Of a stretch of DNA of 64,000 nt, positions 52,699 through 62,384 are shown piece after piece. Made by a program: the position numbers and the translations under genes. The DNA lies in contig NZ_CP166840.1 in the NCBI RefSeq assembly GCF_041346925.1, forward strand, positions 1,054,001-1,118,000, read 5' to 3'. Source of the DNA: Agaribacterium sp. ZY112 (GTDB lineage Bacteria; Pseudomonadota; Gammaproteobacteria; Pseudomonadales; Cellvibrionaceae). The stretch's first letter is position 1, and each line of letters opens with the position of its first letter. The notes below the pieces were generated by a model. The model made no database searches and was not told the DNA's origin. It saw only the letters and a program-made list of their open reading frames with translations.

Positions 52699-54708
52699 GT
52701 GTTCTTAACAAAAATAAAACCTTTCGTTCTTACGCTGGCACTGCTGCCTCTCGCTGCCGCACCAATAGCAAATGAGCAGCAGCACGAGCCGACTTACACT
52801 ATTGGTTCAAATGAACTGGATGTTGTTAAATTTATCCAGACGGTTGCTGCGGCAACAGGGAAGACCATTGTTCTTGATCCTGCCGTTAAAGGTAAGGTTC
52901 GCATCATGACCAACGATAATCCAATGACCAAGGATGAGCTCTATGAGCTTTTCCGCTCGGCGTTGGAATTGTCAAACTTTGCGATTGTTGAAGTGGGTGA
53001 TGTCACTAAGGTTATCCCCATTAAAGAAGCTCGTACTTCTCCTGTTGGGGATGCAGAGCCAAGCAGTGGCTTGCATGAAATTGTTACCGATGTGATTCCT
53101 GCAAAAAATATCAGTGCCGCCAAGTTACTTGCGGCCTTGCGACCTATGGTGAGTACAAACGGTAATTTGACCCATCATGATGGGTCAAACAGCATTATTA
53201 TTACCGACACCAAAGCAAACATCGATCGTGTTCGCCGTGTCATCGATAAGATTGATACGGCAGCTTTGCCTACAACAGAAGTCATTCGCCTGAAGTACAG
53301 TGAGGCTGATGCCATGGTGCAGACGCTGACCAAGCTTGAGGGCACCGATAAGCAAGCATCTGGCTTGAGCAATAAAATGACGATGGTGGCTGATAAACGC
53401 AATAACGCCATTATTGTTGCTGGTGAAGATGTTCAGCGTGCACGTATTAAAGAATTGATTCGTCGTTTAGATAGACCCGCTGCACAAACCGGTAATGTCC
53501 GGGTTATTTATCTGGAGTATGCAGAAGCTAAAACGGTTGCAGAAACCTTAACTAAGGTCGCTCAGAACATTGCCAAGCTAACTCCTGGTGGCGGTGAAGG
53601 TAAGTCGGGTTCTGCCGTTGCAACGGTAGAGGCGGATGAAGATACCAACGCACTTTTGATTACAGCAGAAGGCGATACCCTTAATAGCTTATTGGCTGTT
53701 GTAGAGCGTTTGGATATTCGCCGTGCTCAAGTCTTGGTTGAAGCGATTATTGTACAGTTGAACATCACCGATGACCGTGAGCTTGGAATGGAATGGCTAT
53801 TTAGTGACCCTTCAAGTGGTATCGTTGGAGCCGGGCCTCAAGGTGGTGGCGTTGGTAGTGGATTAGCTCAAGGGATTATTACAGGCACAACTGAATCTAT
53901 TGGTCAGGGCATCGCATCTGTGGGGGCTGGCTCTGCATTGGGTTTGGCAGGTACGACTGGCAGCGGTAATTTCTTAGCTTTACTCAAAGCATTAGACAGC
54001 TCGTCTAATGCCAACATCCTCTCTACGCCAACCCTGTTAACGATGGATAACAGTGAAGCTGAAATCAGTATTGGTGAAGAGGTGCCTTTTGCTACGGGTT
54101 CTTATACCAGCAGTACCGGTAATGTGGGTAACCCGTTTACAACCTTTCAGCGTGAAAACGTAGGTATCATGCTTAAAATCACCCCACAAATTAATGAGGG
54201 TGACAAGGTTCTTTTAGATATCGAACAAGAAGTGTCGGATGTTGATGATGCCCCTGCTGCAAACGGCGGTATTATCACTAAGCAAAGTAAAATTAATACT
54301 CAGATCATGGCTCAAGACGGTGAAATCATTGTCTTAGGTGGTTTGATGCAAGAAGAAGCGGATGAGAATCAGACTCAGGTGCCTATTTTGGGCTCAATTC
54401 CGATCTTGGGTAACTTATTTAAGTATCAAGAAACCAAAATTGCCAAGAAAAACTTGATGGTTTTTATTCGTGCCGAGATTGTGCGTGAAGATGAAGTGTT
54501 GGATCTTTATACCGCTGAAAAGTATGAAAAGATTCGAGAGTTACAGTTAGAGCAGCGTCAGCAAGGCCTGGCTCTTATGTCGGATGAGCATATTCCGGTA
54601 TTGCCTCCTGCTACCTCTAAAGAGCTGAACCCAGAAAGTGATGCTCAAGCGCTTGAAGAGCTAAAAAAAGCAGAAGAGCAAAATAAAGAGCAGGGTGAGC
54701 AGAAGTGA
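52699..54708 (+). CDS. gspD: Type II secretion secretin GspD
   Basis: 669 residues, GTG start. A signal peptide is followed by N0-N3 domains (NELDVVKFIQTVAAATGKTIVLDPAVKGKV, NISAAKLLAALRPMVS, VRVIYLEYAEAKTVAETL) and the secretin core (RRAQVLVEAIIVQLN, SSNANILSTPTLLTMDN, VGIMLKITPQINEGDKVLLDIEQEVS, GEIIVLGGLMQEE). The C-terminal tail is Glu/Gln-rich; a pilotin site is possible. Forms the 15-mer outer-membrane pore. Confidence 0.97.
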   Translation: MFLTKIKPFVLTLALLPLAAAPIANEQQHEPTYTIGSNELDVVKFIQTVAAATGKTIVLDPAVKGKVRIMTNDNPMTKDELYELFRSALELSNFAIVEVGDVTKVIPIKEARTSPVGDAEPSSGLHEIVTDVIPAKNISAAKLLAALRPMVSTNGNLTHHDGSNSIIITDTKANIDRVRRVIDKIDTAALPTTEVIRLKYSEADAMVQTLTKLEGTDKQASGLSNKMTMVADKRNNAIIVAGEDVQRARIKELIRRLDRPAAQTGNVRVIYLEYAEAKTVAETLTKVAQNIAKLTPGGGEGKSGSAVATVEADEDTNALLITAEGDTLNSLLAVVERLDIRRAQVLVEAIIVQLNITDDRELGMEWLFSDPSSGIVGAGPQGGGVGSGLAQGIITGTTESIGQGIASVGAGSALGLAGTTGSGNFLALLKALDSSSNANILSTPTLLTMDNSEAEISIGEEVPFATGSYTSSTGNVGNPFTTFQRENVGIMLKITPQINEGDKVLLDIEQEVSDVDDAPAANGGIITKQSKINTQIMAQDGEIIVLGGLMQEEADENQTQVPILGSIPILGNLFKYQETKIAKKNLMVFIRAEIVREDEVLDLYTAEKYEKIRELQLEQRQQGLALMSDEHIPVLPPATSKELNPESDAQALEELKKAEEQNKEQGEQK

Positions 54709-56171
54709 GTGAGGAAGAAGCGCTAAGCCATACTAGGCTACCGTTTTCATTTGCTTCAACTCATGGCGTGATGGTTGAAGAGGGGCGGGTATTACACAAA
54801 GCCGATGTGAGTGCTCAAACCTTAATTGAGTTAAGGCGCTCTATTGGCCGCAGTTTTGAAATGGAAGTTCTACAAGATGATGTGTTTCAAAGCCGCCTGA
54901 CCAAACTCTATCAAAGCAGCGATGGTGAAGCTCAACAAGCCGTTGATGACATGGGTGATGAGCTGGATCTCACTCAGTTGGCTGACGATCTTGATGATGG
55001 AGAGTTGTTAAGTGGCGACGATGACGCACCTGTTATTCGTCTTATCAATGCCATTATCAGTCAGGCTATTCAAGAAAAAGCCTCAGATATTCACGTTGAA
55101 TCTTTTGAAGATCGTGTCTCGGTGCGTTTTCGTACCGATGGTGTATTGGCTGAAGTCTTGAGCCCAAAACCGCAACTTGCGCCTTTATTGGTGAGTCGTT
55201 TGAAGGTAATGGCTCGTTTGGATATTGCTGAAAAACGCGTGCCGCAAGATGGACGTATTTCAGTAAAGATTGCCGGTCATGCGGTTGATATTCGTGTTTC
55301 TACAATTCCGTCTGCTCATGGCGAACGAGTGGTATTGCGAGTTCTCGATCAAGCTTCTGGCCAGCTAGGTTTGGCTCAGTTGAGTATGCCGTCAGAGGTT
55401 CAGAAGAATTTCGAATCTGCTCTCATTAAGCCGCACGGCATTATCTTGGTAACAGGCCCAACAGGTTCAGGTAAAACCACCTCACTTTATGCTGGTTTGA
55501 GCCATCTAAATACGCCTGAGCGAAATATTCTTACCGTCGAAGACCCGATTGAGTACCTATTGCCGGGTATTGGTCAGACTCAGGTAAATACCAAGGTGGA
55601 TATGACCTTTGCACGCGGCTTACGTGCAATTTTACGTCAGGATCCCGATGTTGTGATGATCGGTGAGATCCGTGATACAGAGACGGCTTCTATTGCCGTA
55701 CAGGCTTCATTAACGGGCCACTTGGTATTGTCCACCTTGCATACCAATACTGCTATTGGCGCTGTAACGCGCTTGCAGGACATGGGGGTGGAACCTTTCC
55801 TTCTTAGCTCCAGTCTTGAAGCACTGATGGCGCAGCGCTTGGTGCGCTTGTTGTGTAATAACTGCAAAAAAGAGCATGATTCTACTGAGAGCGAGCAAGT
55901 ACGTCTAAATATTCCACCTGGATCTAAGGTTTTCCATGCCGAGGGCTGCGATAAATGTCATCACAGTGGTTATCGTGGGCGTACGGGTATTTATGAATTG
56001 ATTCCAGTCGATGACTCCTTGCGCTTGCTTATTCATGAAGGTGCGGGCGAGCAAGAAATGGTGGCGTACTCACGCAAACATAGCCGCAGTATTTTTGATG
56101 ACGGTCGAGATAAGGTTTTGCAAGGCATTACCAGCGTTGAAGAAGTATTGCGCGTAACTGCGATGTCTTAG
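54705..56171 (+). CDS. gspE: Type II secretion ATPase GspE
   Basis: 488 residues, GTG start overlapping the gspD stop. N-terminal domain, then Walker A GPTGSGKT at about 251-258, Asp box TVEDPIEY, Walker B VVMIGEIRDTET and His box LVLSTLHTNTA. The zinc tetracysteine is present as CNNC and CDKC before GYRGRTGIYELI. It powers pseudopilus assembly from the cytoplasm through GspL. Confidence 0.97.
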   Translation: MSEEEALSHTRLPFSFASTHGVMVEEGRVLHKADVSAQTLIELRRSIGRSFEMEVLQDDVFQSRLTKLYQSSDGEAQQAVDDMGDELDLTQLADDLDDGELLSGDDDAPVIRLINAIISQAIQEKASDIHVESFEDRVSVRFRTDGVLAEVLSPKPQLAPLLVSRLKVMARLDIAEKRVPQDGRISVKIAGHAVDIRVSTIPSAHGERVVLRVLDQASGQLGLAQLSMPSEVQKNFESALIKPHGIILVTGPTGSGKTTSLYAGLSHLNTPERNILTVEDPIEYLLPGIGQTQVNTKVDMTFARGLRAILRQDPDVVMIGEIRDTETASIAVQASLTGHLVLSTLHTNTAIGAVTRLQDMGVEPFLLSSSLEALMAQRLVRLLCNNCKKEHDSTESEQVRLNIPPGSKVFHAEGCDKCHHSGYRGRTGIYELIPVDDSLRLLIHEGAGEQEMVAYSRKHSRSIFDDGRDKVLQGITSVEEVLRVTAMS

Positions 56172-56181
56172 GGGATAAACC

Positions 56182-57411
56182 GTGCCTGCCTATAGTTATC
56201 AAGCCCTTGATGCCAAGGGTAAAAAAGTTAAAGGTGTTATCGAAGGCGACAGCGAGCGACAGGTTCGCGGTTTGTTGCGTGGTCGAGATTTAAAACCGCT
56301 CGACGTTAAAACAGTTAAAGCAAAAGCGGCTGCCCAAGGCTCTTCCCAGGGGCCTTTTACTTTGGGCGGCCCGCGTATGAATACCCGTGAGCTATCCCTA
56401 TTTACACGTCAGTTGGCTTCACTGGTCTTAAGTGGCTTGCCTTTAGATGAGGTGCTTGCGGCTGCAGCCAAGCAAACTCGTAAGCCGGTAGTTAAAAGTA
56501 TCATCTTGCAGGTTCGCTCTCGAGTCGTTGAAGGCTTGAGTTTGGCTCAAGCGATGGCCGAGCTACCTAAGGTGTTTGACAACTTATACCGAGCGATGAT
56601 TAAGGCAGGTGAGAGCTCTGGTTATTTAGGCCCTGTACTTGAGCAGTTGGCAGAATATACCGAGCGCAGTCAGGAGACCTCACACAAAATTAAATCAGCC
56701 ATGATTTACCCGATAGTTATGGTGTGTGTGTCTGTGATTATCGTGTCAATTTTGATGGTAAAAGTGGTGCCTCAATTAGTTGGTATGTTTGAGAGTAACA
56801 GCCGTGAATTACCTGGTATTACTGCGTTTTTAATTGGTTTAAGTGACTTTTTGGTTGCTTATGGTGTTTTTGTATTGATGGCCTTTACCGCGTTAATTGC
56901 GGTATTGCAGTGGTTGCTTAAGGACCCTAAGCGCAAGCGTGTATGGCACAAGATGCAACTCAAACTTCCTCTATTTGGTGGTTTCATTCTTCAGTCTGAA
57001 ACGGCACGTTATTCAAGTACTCTAGGTTTGTTGGCACAAAGTGGTGTGCCCTTATTGGAGGCCTTAAAAATTGCATCACAAGTTCTTAATAACCTGACAC
57101 TTAAAGAAGCCAGTGTGCAGGTAGCGGTGATGGTGCAAGAGGGTGCAAGTTTAAGTAAGGCTTTGGATCAAGTTGACGTTTTCCCTCCATTATTAGTGCA
57201 AATGGCCGCTTCTGGTGAGGCTAACGGTAAATTATCAGAGCAATTACTGTATGCGGCACGGAACCAAGAGCGTGAACTTGAGTTCTCAGTAAATGCGGCG
57301 ATGAGTTTGATGGAGCCGGCAATGATCTTATTTATGGCGGGAATGGTTGGTTTTATTGTTATGGCCATCTTGCTTCCAATTTTCGAAATGAACGATTTGG
57401 CTGGTATTTAG
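56182..57411 (+). CDS. gspF: Type II secretion inner-membrane protein GspF
   Basis: 409 residues, GTG start. YSYQALDAKGKKVKGVIEGDSERQVRGLLR opens the protein; two GspF/PilC repeats follow (LSLFTRQLASLVLSGLPLDEVL and SSTLGLLAQSGVPLLEALKI) with three membrane helices. It rotates or organises pseudopilin assembly at the platform centre. Confidence 0.96.
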   Translation: MPAYSYQALDAKGKKVKGVIEGDSERQVRGLLRGRDLKPLDVKTVKAKAAAQGSSQGPFTLGGPRMNTRELSLFTRQLASLVLSGLPLDEVLAAAAKQTRKPVVKSIILQVRSRVVEGLSLAQAMAELPKVFDNLYRAMIKAGESSGYLGPVLEQLAEYTERSQETSHKIKSAMIYPIVMVCVSVIIVSILMVKVVPQLVGMFESNSRELPGITAFLIGLSDFLVAYGVFVLMAFTALIAVLQWLLKDPKRKRVWHKMQLKLPLFGGFILQSETARYSSTLGLLAQSGVPLLEALKIASQVLNNLTLKEASVQVAVMVQEGASLSKALDQVDVFPPLLVQMAASGEANGKLSEQLLYAARNQERELEFSVNAAMSLMEPAMILFMAGMVGFIVMAILLPIFEMNDLAGI

Positions 57412-57434
57412 CCTAAATAATAAAGGAAACATGT

Positions 57435-57860
57435 ATGCAATCTAAGCACAAGGGCTTCAGCCTTATCGAAATCATGGTGGTGTTGGTTATTATTGGAATG
57501 CTCGCAACTATGGTAGGCCCCAAAGTATTTGGTGTTCTCAGTAAAGGTTATGAAGCGCGAATTACCAGTGATTTTGCGACGATGAAGACCGCACTAACCG
57601 CTTATAAAATTGAAAACTTTGTTTTTCCAAGTACTGAACAAGGTTTGGAAGCATTGGTCAGTGAGCCTCAAATTGAGCCTCGCCCTAAAAGCTGGTCGGG
57701 CTATTTAGACAAGCTGCCTGTTGATCCGTGGAAAACACCTTATCAGTATGTGAGCCCAGGTGACGGTGTTCCTTTTGATATCTATACCCTAGGTGCAGAT
57801 GGTGTGCGTGGCGGTGAAGATGAAAATGCTGATATCAGTATTTGGGACGAGGCGCTTTAA
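57435..57860 (+). CDS. gspG: Type II secretion major pseudopilin GspG
   Basis: 141 residues. Prepilin cleavage site KG/FSLIEIMVVLVIIGML with Glu+5, then TDFATMKTALTAYKIENFVFPSTEQGLEALV, GYLDKLPVDPWKTPYQYVSPG and FDIYTLGADGVRGGEDENADI (calcium site). The main subunit of the pseudopilus; cleaved by a PulO/PilD peptidase encoded elsewhere. Confidence 0.97.
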   Translation: MQSKHKGFSLIEIMVVLVIIGMLATMVGPKVFGVLSKGYEARITSDFATMKTALTAYKIENFVFPSTEQGLEALVSEPQIEPRPKSWSGYLDKLPVDPWKTPYQYVSPGDGVPFDIYTLGADGVRGGEDENADISIWDEAL

Positions 57861-57874
57861 GCCTCCCTACTCTT

Positions 57875-58483
57875 ATGCGTGAACCACGTTGCCAAAGCAG
57901 TTCAGGTTTTACCCTGTTAGAAATCATGGCCGTGGTGCTCATACTAGGCCTGATGGCCACTGGGGCTGTGGTCATTTTTTCGAGTGGGGGCCCAAAAAAA
58001 GATTTCTATGGTGAAATAGAGAAATTCACCGCCATCTCTCATCAAGTGAGCGACTTTGCCATTGTTACGGGTGAGCCCATGGGCTTGGTGCTTACGCCCC
58101 CATTGTGGTCATCTCAGAGCATGGAAGATCCAAAGTGGTCTTACACCTGGAAGCGTTTTGTTGAGGCGCCCGTAAGTGGTGGTGCTAGCCAGCCAAACTG
58201 GGAAGACCTAGAAGGCTTTGAGCCTGTGGTTATGCACAAAGACATAGAGCTGCAAGTCTATCTCGATGCGGACCTATGGGAGTGGCAAGATACCCCGCCA
58301 AGTGATCTCCCTATTTTTATTATCTCTCCGAGTGGCGAAGCCGAGCCTTTTGAGTTCGAAATAGAGTTTGCCCATCGCCAAGATTTATTTGAAGCTCAGC
58401 ACATAGAATTTCATAAAAGTGGTCGCCTGCAATGGCGTGAGGCTTGGGAAGATAAGCAAGCTTTAAAGGAGCAGTTTGAATGA
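57875..58483 (+). CDS. gspH: Type II secretion minor pseudopilin GspH
   Basis: 202 residues from ATG 57875, 14 bp after the gspG stop; an in-frame TTG upstream would overlap gspG. Prepilin site SSG/FTLLEIMAVVLILGLMATGAVV with Glu+5. The rest is a beta-rich GspH head, poorly conserved. Ends in an ATGA overlap with gspI. Confidence 0.9.
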   Translation: MREPRCQSSSGFTLLEIMAVVLILGLMATGAVVIFSSGGPKKDFYGEIEKFTAISHQVSDFAIVTGEPMGLVLTPPLWSSQSMEDPKWSYTWKRFVEAPVSGGASQPNWEDLEGFEPVVMHKDIELQVYLDADLWEWQDTPPSDLPIFIISPSGEAEPFEFEIEFAHRQDLFEAQHIEFHKSGRLQWREAWEDKQALKEQFE

Positions 58484-58899
58484 TGCTTCGCTCTGTCATT
58501 GCTTCAGGTAAGAGGGGCTTTGCTCTAATAGAAATCATGGTCGCGATCACCATTGTTGGTTTGGCTTTGCCCGCTCTTTTGGTGCGCGTAGCTGGCATTG
58601 GTGAAAATGTGATTTTTATGGAAGAGCGCACAATGGCTTATTGGGTTGCTGAAAATAAAATGCAGGAGCTCATTATTGATCAGCAGTTAAGTGGTGGTGT
58701 CAGCTCATTAAGAAAAGATCAGGGCACGCTCGACTATGACAGTCGCAAGTGGTTCTGGGCCTATGAGCTTACAGAGCGTGATGTTGATAAAAGACTTATT
58801 CCGCCCAATGCCAAAATGTATAGCGCTGAAGTGACGGTGGGGCTTGAACAAGATAAACCTATGGCGACCTTAACGGGGTTTCTTACTGATGCCAATTAA
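58480..58899 (+). CDS. gspI: Type II secretion minor pseudopilin GspI
   Basis: 139 residues. Prepilin site KRG/FALIEIMVAITIVGLALPAL with Glu+5, then TMAYWVAENKMQELII, the GspI hallmark. Forms the pseudopilus tip with GspJ and GspK. Its end overlaps gspJ by 11 bp. Confidence 0.92.
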   Translation: MMLRSVIASGKRGFALIEIMVAITIVGLALPALLVRVAGIGENVIFMEERTMAYWVAENKMQELIIDQQLSGGVSSLRKDQGTLDYDSRKWFWAYELTERDVDKRLIPPNAKMYSAEVTVGLEQDKPMATLTGFLTDAN

Positions 58900-59515
58900 A
58901 CAGCGCGGAATGACTCTTATTGAGTTGTTGATTGCGGCAACCATGCTCGCTTCTATTTTGGTGGTGGTCGAGCGCTCCATCACGGCTGCCAATAGAACCG
59001 CGGAAATTAGCGCTAAGCGTGTACAAAATATGCGCGATATGGATAGGGCTTGGTTATTACTGGAAACGGATTTGCGTAATGCGATTGGCAAGGCGCATCA
59101 GGGCTCGTTTAGTGGGCTTATGCCTGCAATGCGTATAGACCCTAGTGAAGAACGTTTGTTGATGTTTTTACGTGGTGGCCAGCGTAATCCATTGTTTTTG
59201 CCCCGTACTGAGTTATTGCGAGTTGCTTATCGTGTAGAGGATGGCACATTGTGGCGTGACTCTTGGGTGAACCCTTATAGCGAAGACGAAGAGCAGGCTC
59301 GGCCTCAACAACTTTTGGAAGGCGTTGAAGAGTTTGAAGTTTTAGCTTTACCAAGGGCTCCGCAAGGGCGTTCGGTAGCGGGAGGGCCTTGGTTGGACAG
59401 CTGGCCTGAAGGTGATTCAGCCGCAGCTAGTTTACCTCTGGCTCTTGAAATCACTTTGCGTTTAGAGGGGGAGCGAGAGCTCAAGCGCTTAATTTCCCTT
59501 GTATCTGAGACCTAA
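58889..59515 (+). CDS. gspJ: Type II secretion minor pseudopilin GspJ
   Basis: 208 residues. Prepilin site QRG/MTLIELLIAATMLASIL with Glu+5, then RDMDRAWLLLETDLRNAI and LRVAYRVEDGTLWRDSW, typical of GspJ. Tip complex with GspI and GspK. Confidence 0.92.
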   Translation: MPIKQRGMTLIELLIAATMLASILVVVERSITAANRTAEISAKRVQNMRDMDRAWLLLETDLRNAIGKAHQGSFSGLMPAMRIDPSEERLLMFLRGGQRNPLFLPRTELLRVAYRVEDGTLWRDSWVNPYSEDEEQARPQQLLEGVEEFEVLALPRAPQGRSVAGGPWLDSWPEGDSAAASLPLALEITLRLEGERELKRLISLVSET

Positions 59516-59524
59516 GTAGCGACT

Positions 59525-60589
59525 ATGAATACAAGTAGAAGCTTAAAGAATATGCAAGGTATGGCCGGCATGGGCATTCTTGCGGCACTGATGGTGGTTT
59601 CAGTAGTGACGGTGATTGCCGTTAAGCAAAGCTGGCAAAATGAGTTAGACATGCTGCGCAGTGGCCATCGTTGGGCGGGTATGCAAGCTGATGCTTATAT
59701 TCGTGGTGCTGAACAGTTAGCGGTATTGGTGCTTGAAAAAGACAAGCAGACCAATAAATTCGATAGCATTCACGATCAAGAAAAAGAGTTCTGGAATACA
59801 CCAATTGAATCCCCAACTGATGTCGGCGCATTAAGAATCGCAGTGACAGATTTACAGGGTCGTATAAATCTAAATGCGCTTGGCACACCCGATCAAAAAG
59901 ACCCTGATGGCAAGCATTTGGGGAGCGCTTTGAAATACTCCGAGCAGCAGCGGCGTTTTATACGTTTCTTGCAAACTATTCCTCTCGATGACGATGGCAC
60001 TGTTATGGATGTCAGCACTGCTGAAGGTATATTGGACGCAGTTAGAGATTGGGTCGATGCGGATAGCAATGTAAGTGGTTTTGCTGGTGCAGAGGCCGAT
60101 TATTACTCAGGTTTAGAGGTGCCTATTAGTATTTCCAACGGCCCTATGACCTCAACCAGTGAGTTATTACACATTAAAGGCATGACGCCGCGCTTATTTA
60201 TGGGCTTGAGGCCTTATGTCAATGTATTACCGGCGACAGCCGAGTTGAATATCAATACGATGGATCAGGTGTTAACGCGTGGTTTTGGTGGGCCTAATGA
60301 TTTACAGCCTTTAGATGAAACCCTTGCAGGTGATTTTTACTCCGATATAGCATCTTCTGCCATAGAAAAAAGCGCAGATATTCAAACGATTCCATGGATT
60401 GAAGCCAATTATCCTCCAAGTCAAAACAGCCAAACTGGAATGGATTTAAGTGGCCTAACTGTCTCAAGTACGTGGTTTGAGGCAGATATAACCGTGAGTG
60501 TTGGTGATCATGTACGCTCAGGGCGAGCACTAATTGATAGAAATGGAAACAAAGTCCAAGTTGTGCGTAGATCTGACAGCCCTTTTTAG
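59525..60589 (+). CDS. gspK: Type II secretion minor pseudopilin GspK
   Basis: 354 residues. N-terminal QG/MAGMGILAALMVVSVVTVIAV lacks Glu+5, as is usual for GspK, though it departs from the common G/VALITVLL form. The large head has ITDLQGRINLNAL, VRDWVDADSNVSGFAGAEADYYSG, TSELLHIKGMTPRLFMGLRPYVNVLP and LNINTMD. It caps the pseudopilus. Confidence 0.92.
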   Translation: MNTSRSLKNMQGMAGMGILAALMVVSVVTVIAVKQSWQNELDMLRSGHRWAGMQADAYIRGAEQLAVLVLEKDKQTNKFDSIHDQEKEFWNTPIESPTDVGALRIAVTDLQGRINLNALGTPDQKDPDGKHLGSALKYSEQQRRFIRFLQTIPLDDDGTVMDVSTAEGILDAVRDWVDADSNVSGFAGAEADYYSGLEVPISISNGPMTSTSELLHIKGMTPRLFMGLRPYVNVLPATAELNINTMDQVLTRGFGGPNDLQPLDETLAGDFYSDIASSAIEKSADIQTIPWIEANYPPSQNSQTGMDLSGLTVSSTWFEADITVSVGDHVRSGRALIDRNGNKVQVVRRSDSPF

Positions 60590-60653
60590 TCAGAACAGCG
60601 TAAACTAAGCAGCTCAGAATAGAACCAGCAAAACAAGAACAATAGATATTGTC

Positions 60654-61886
60654 ATGCAGAATCAATTAATAGCACGAGAACTTGGAGAGGGTTTGTGGCA
60701 ATGGCTACAGCCCAAGGTTGACTCAACCGATATCGAGCCAGAGTTGCTAAGCGGCGATAGTGAAGCCTTAGCCCTTAGCCTGCCCTCATCGACGACTCAA
60801 GTAAATCTCATCATGCGCGGTCAGCGTGTTGTGGCAACTCGGGTGCAGTTAGATGCCAAGCAGCGTCGCCATGCCGCTAAGCTTATTCCCTATGAGCTTG
60901 AAGAGGAGCTAAGCTCTTCGGTTGACGATCTGCATTTTTCTTTTTTGCCCGACAAAGATGACAACGTTGCCGTCTTATATGCTGATATTGAGAATTGCCA
61001 GCGTAGTTTTAAGGAGCTCGGTGAGCAGGGCTGTGATGTTCGCAGTGCTTTACCAGATTATTTATTACTCGAGCGCCCTGAGAGCGGCATTACCTTATTG
61101 CTGGATGAAAACGGCCTCTGTGCTCGTCTAAGTGAGCACTGGGGTTTTACCATTGAACAAGAGCTAGCCCCTTTAGTTTTATCTCGTTTAGCAGAACACA
61201 GTGCGTATTCTGAGCAAGCGCCCGAACAAATACGTTTGATTGCTAAAGATGAAGAGTCACTTGAGCAGTTGCGCTCGCATTTACCCGACACTTGGGGTGA
61301 CATTGAGCAAGACGCTGTCATCGGTGATTATTGGTCTTGCTTAGATCTCTCGGGCACAAATTCAGCATTGAATTTACGTCGTGGTGCCCTTGCGCGAAGC
61401 TTGCCGTATCAGCGTTGGTGGAGTATCTGGAAAAAGCCAAGTATTGTTTTTGCGGCTGTCTTTGCTTTTACCTTATTAGTCAATTTTGTTGCTTATTTTT
61501 CGGCTTCGAGTGAGGCGGATGCACTGCGTGAGAAGATTAATGCGGTGTATTTAGACGCTGTTCCCAATGGTCGTCTTGGTGACGTTGAGCGTATGCTTGA
61601 AAGCAAACTTTCAAATGTTAAAAAAGTATCAACTGATCCCAGTAATTTTGTCTTTTTAATTGATAAAGTAAGTTCAGTGGTTTCCACAGATAAAGATGCC
61701 GAAATTTCAAGCTTAAGTTACAACGGTGATCAGCGTGTGTTGCAGTTGACCATCGATTTTGCCTCTTTAGATAAGTTAAGTGAATTTAGAACAAAGTTAA
61801 CGGAGCGTGGTGTACATAGTGATTCACCACGCACAACATCTATTGGCAGCCGTTATCAGGCTCGTATGAAGTTGCGGGAGCTATAA
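60654..61886 (+). CDS. gspL: Type II secretion protein GspL
   Basis: 410 residues. Cytoplasmic actin-like region (LIMRGQRVVATRVQLDAKQRRHAAKLIPYELEEEL, GCDVRSALPDYLLL, ENGLCARLSEHWGF), one membrane helix near 270 (IVFAAVFAFTLLVNFVAYFS), and a periplasmic ferredoxin-like C-terminus. It binds GspE and GspM. gspM follows after 2 bp. Confidence 0.9.
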   Translation: MQNQLIARELGEGLWQWLQPKVDSTDIEPELLSGDSEALALSLPSSTTQVNLIMRGQRVVATRVQLDAKQRRHAAKLIPYELEEELSSSVDDLHFSFLPDKDDNVAVLYADIENCQRSFKELGEQGCDVRSALPDYLLLERPESGITLLLDENGLCARLSEHWGFTIEQELAPLVLSRLAEHSAYSEQAPEQIRLIAKDEESLEQLRSHLPDTWGDIEQDAVIGDYWSCLDLSGTNSALNLRRGALARSLPYQRWWSIWKKPSIVFAAVFAFTLLVNFVAYFSASSEADALREKINAVYLDAVPNGRLGDVERMLESKLSNVKKVSTDPSNFVFLIDKVSSVVSTDKDAEISSLSYNGDQRVLQLTIDFASLDKLSEFRTKLTERGVHSDSPRTTSIGSRYQARMKLREL

Positions 61887-61888
61887 AA

Positions 61889-62368
61889 ATGGATGGATTG
61901 AAACAGTGGTGGCAAGAGGCTTCTACTCGTGATCAACTGGCTGTATTAGCACTGGCTTTTTGTGCGCTGCTTTACGCTTTATTTAACTATGTACTTGCGC
62001 CAGTGCAGGATATGGCTGATCACCAAGAGTTACGAGTTGAAGCTCAGCAAGCAGCTTTAGGTCGTGTTAGTGCACTTGCTGCACAGTGGAAAAGCCGTAA
62101 GACAAGCAGTGACTTTGCAAATGTCAGTGCTAATGTTGAGCGCAGTGTGCAAGCGAGTTTTGCAAAGCACGGTGTGCGCCCCTCGGGTTTTGATGCAAGT
62201 GGTCGTAGTGGTATTCGTGTGCGTTTTGACAGTGTTGAATACAATAAAATGCTGGCTTGGTTGTATGAGCTCGAAATTGATCAGGGCTTAAAAATGAAAG
62301 ATATTAATATCGCTTCTAGCAGTGATGTTGGTCGTGTTTCCGCCAGTGTTTTGATTCAGAAAAATTAG
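61889..62368 (+). CDS. gspM: Type II secretion protein GspM
   Basis: 159 residues. MDGLKQWWQEASTRDQLAVLALAFCALLYALFNYVL is a short cytoplasmic part and a single membrane helix, then a periplasmic coiled coil and ferredoxin-like domain. Recognised from position and topology more than from motifs. Confidence 0.88.
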   Translation: MDGLKQWWQEASTRDQLAVLALAFCALLYALFNYVLAPVQDMADHQELRVEAQQAALGRVSALAAQWKSRKTSSDFANVSANVERSVQASFAKHGVRPSGFDASGRSGIRVRFDSVEYNKMLAWLYELEIDQGLKMKDINIASSSDVGRVSASVLIQKN

Positions 62369-62384
62369 TGCAGATTATTATTCA